Assembly (NCBI RefSeq): GCF_047272945.1 | Contig: NZ_JBKOPS010000002.1 | Coordinates: 248,001-312,000 of the forward strand | DNA: 64,000 bases | Source of the DNA: Rubrolithibacter danxiaensis | Lineage (GTDB): Bacteria > Bacteroidota > Bacteroidia > Sphingobacteriales > Sphingobacteriaceae | Direction: 5' to 3' | Part shown: positions 62,656 through 64,000 of the stretch, in pieces | How the letters are laid out: every line of letters begins with the position of its first letter | How positions within the stretch are numbered: position 1 is the stretch's first letter | Notes under the pieces: generated by a model | Database searches by the model: none | Seen by the model: the letters and a program-made list of their open reading frames with translations, nothing else | Told to the model about the DNA's origin: nothing | Made by a program: the position numbers and the translations under genes

Positions 62656-62683
62656 TTTCATAAACCTTAATACTATCTTTATG

Positions 62684-62717
62684 AATCCCGGGTCGCAAAA
62701 ATCCGGGATTTGTTTTT
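62684..62717 (+). terminator. Intrinsic terminator of groESL
   Basis: AATCCCGG pairs with CCGGGATT around an 11-nt loop, then TGTTTTT. The following spacer to 62902 holds no gene. Confidence 0.83.
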
Positions 62718-62902
62718 AGCAAGTGTATAGTATTTTAAACAAATCTATCTTTAAATACTTCCTAGGAGGCATTTTAATACATTGGCATAATTTTTAAAGA
62801 ACTGGTATAGATGAATAAATATATTCCTTCTCGTACCAGAGTGTTTGAATGGATAGTTTTAGAAGCTCCTAAAATATTATCCGCTCTTATCGTTTAGTTT
62901 TA

Positions 62903-63688
62903 ATGAATCCTGAAAAATTGTATGATAAAGGATATACCTGGATCATTAATCACGGTCCAAGTTTTATTCTTGCTGTTATTGTTTTATTTCTCGGCTTGTG
63001 GTTTATTAAGCTGATTCGTAAATGGCTTGTGGCAGGAATGCACCGCAGGGAACTGGATCCCTCACTCCGTCCTTTTTTGCAAAGCCTGATCATTATAAGC
63101 CTGCAGGTGCTGCTGATAATCGGCATTATGCAGATTGCCGGTGTTGAACTTACCATTTTTACTACTATCATTGGTGCCGTATCGGTAGCAGCCGGTTTAG
63201 CTTTATCCGGAACCTTACAGAATTTTGCCAGTGGAGTAATTATCCTTCTATTGAAACCCTTCAAGGTAGGAGACAATATTCTGGCTCAGGGTCAGGAAGG
63301 GACGGTTTCCTCTATACAGATATTTTATACAGTAGTTACAACATACGATAATAAAACAGTTATTATCCCCAACAGCAAGCTTTCCAATGAAGTAATCATC
63401 AATATCAGCAGGCAGGGTAAACGTCGTTTGGATATTGAAATGAAGTTCGGTTTTGGCACTGATATCGGTGCGACAAAAGATATAATTTATCAGTTTATTA
63501 ATACTACTAAAAATATTCTTAAGAATCCCGCTCCAAGAATAGGGGTTTCGGTAATTGATACCGATGGGTATAAACTAATGATTAATATCTGGGTAAATGC
63601 GCACGGATTTCAGGATGTAAAACTGCAATTGCAGGAAAAGCTGGTAAATGACCTGAAAAATGCCGGAGTTAAACTGCCTGGTATGTAG
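62903..63688 (+). CDS. MscS-family mechanosensitive channel
   Basis: 261 residues. Three transmembrane helices (about 17-34, 55-80 and 85-108); the third, AAGLALSGTLQNFASGVIILLLKPF, is the pore helix. The cytosolic beta domain starts VGDNILAQGQEGTVSSI. It opens under membrane tension on osmotic downshock. The converging SGNH gene ends 2 bp later. Confidence 0.94.
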   Translation: MNPEKLYDKGYTWIINHGPSFILAVIVLFLGLWFIKLIRKWLVAGMHRRELDPSLRPFLQSLIIISLQVLLIIGIMQIAGVELTIFTTIIGAVSVAAGLALSGTLQNFASGVIILLLKPFKVGDNILAQGQEGTVSSIQIFYTVVTTYDNKTVIIPNSKLSNEVIINISRQGKRRLDIEMKFGFGTDIGATKDIIYQFINTTKNILKNPAPRIGVSVIDTDGYKLMINIWVNAHGFQDVKLQLQEKLVNDLKNAGVKLPGM

Positions 63689-63690
63689 GT

Positions 63691-64000
63691 TTAAAAGTCC
63701 TGTTTTAAAAGCGCTTCTTTTAGCTTTTCTACCCACATTGCATACATTTTTGCAGAAGGATGCAGCCCGTCGCGGGCGAGAAGAGATGAATCATTTTTTG
63801 CCAAACGTGATATAGAAGTTATATCGACATAATTAATGCCGGCGGTTTCTGTTATATTTTTATTTGCAGTGTTAAAGGCATCTATTTCTTTACTTATCTC
63901 CGGGTCGTTCCCACCGAAAGGGGTTACTCCATAATCAGGAATAGATAATACGAAGACATGGCTTTTTACACCTCCGGAATATTTCAATGCCCTATCAAGC
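63691..64000 (-). CDS. SGNH/GDSL hydrolase (partial, N-terminus beyond window)
   Basis: The last 103 residues of a GDSL/SGNH esterase; the frame stays open through the window edge (LDRALKYSGG). The terminal ARDGLHPSAKMYAMW holds the Asp-x-x-His catalytic pair. The Ser, Gly and possibly Asn motifs lie outside. An apparent start codon at 63987 is inside the gene, not its true start. Confidence 0.85.
   Translation of the reverse strand, partial: LDRALKYSGGVKSHVFVLSIPDYGVTPFGGNDPEISKEIDAFNTANKNITETAGINYVDITSISRLAKNDSSLLARDGLHPSAKMYAMWVEKLKEALLKQDF

Noticed and set aside
63691..63987. Complete 98-residue protein at the right edge
   Set aside because: The frame continues beyond the edge, and the DxxH motif marks it as the end of an SGNH hydrolase.
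1..64000. CRISPR arrays, tRNA/rRNA genes, IS elements or prophage
   Set aside because: No regular spaced repeats, cloverleaf-compatible gaps, transposase, integrase or phage structural genes were found. Intergenic gaps are mostly short and accounted for.

Overview
The window looks like chromosome from a Bacteroidota member, most likely the Sphingobacteriaceae/Pedobacter side of the phylum. Support comes from a PorP/SprF-type secretion protein, TonB-linked outer-membrane proteins of the OMP_b-brl type, TAnnTTTG-like -7 promoter elements with few clear Shine-Dalgarno sites, AT-rich spacers, and the familiar run miaB / sigma-54 activator / lptE / secG / groES-groEL. I see no plasmid, phage or insertion-sequence genes, no rRNA or tRNA, and no CRISPR array. 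The placement is inference; no 16S is present.

Region 1 (1-10.3 kb). A minus-strand unit encodes a type III polyketide synthase, a methyltransferase, an FAD oxidoreductase and, 11 bp further on, a sensor histidine kinase cut by the window edge. A UbiA-type prenyltransferase is divergent from it. Together they suggest a methylated, oxidised and perhaps prenylated resorcinol or quinone-like lipid. Next come a periplasmic alpha/beta hydrolase, a class A beta-lactamase-like protein, a YczE/YitT membrane protein, and a TonB receptor paired with a His/Cys-rich small protein.

Region 2 (10.3-15 kb). Housekeeping and accessory genes: cyclophilin, exonuclease III, DoxX, a VOC protein, a small ferredoxin-fold protein and a GlxA-type regulator.

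Region 3 (15-33 kb). This is the most distinctive part: an oxidative sugar-catabolism island. An eight-gene operon (22.2-30.8 kb) holds a GMC oxidoreductase, a Tat-exported Gfo/Idh/MocA protein, a gluconate-2-dehydrogenase-subunit-3-like protein, a cytosolic Gfo/Idh/MocA protein, a xylose-isomerase-like TIM barrel, a cytochrome c lipoprotein, a DUF1080 (3-keto-glycoside cleaving) protein and a sugar MFS transporter. It is flanked by a NupG-like transporter, a Tat-exported TIM-barrel paralogue, another Tat-exported Gfo/Idh/MocA protein and a 1025-residue heme-binding dehydrogenase-like lipoprotein. The natural reading is periplasmic oxidation of glycosides at C3, cleavage of the 3-keto product, uptake, and reduction or isomerisation inside.

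Region 4 (33-53 kb). An unusual aldehyde dehydrogenase without the catalytic glutamate, PorP/SprF, a large outer-membrane barrel, ClpS, a 904-residue protein combining MG2-like domains with a receptor plug, dCTP deaminase, a phosphopantetheinyl transferase coupled to lipB, a GH9 glycanase, an aldo/keto reductase with a second DUF1080 protein (probably linked to region 3), ruvB, an HxlR regulator divergent from a nitroreductase with a visible operator, and ilvE.

Region 5 (53-64 kb). A fragment of a GNAT acetyltransferase gene, an AsmA-like protein, miaB, a sigma-54 activator, lptE, an acidic protein of unknown role, secG, groES-groEL, an MscS channel, and the truncated end of an SGNH hydrolase.
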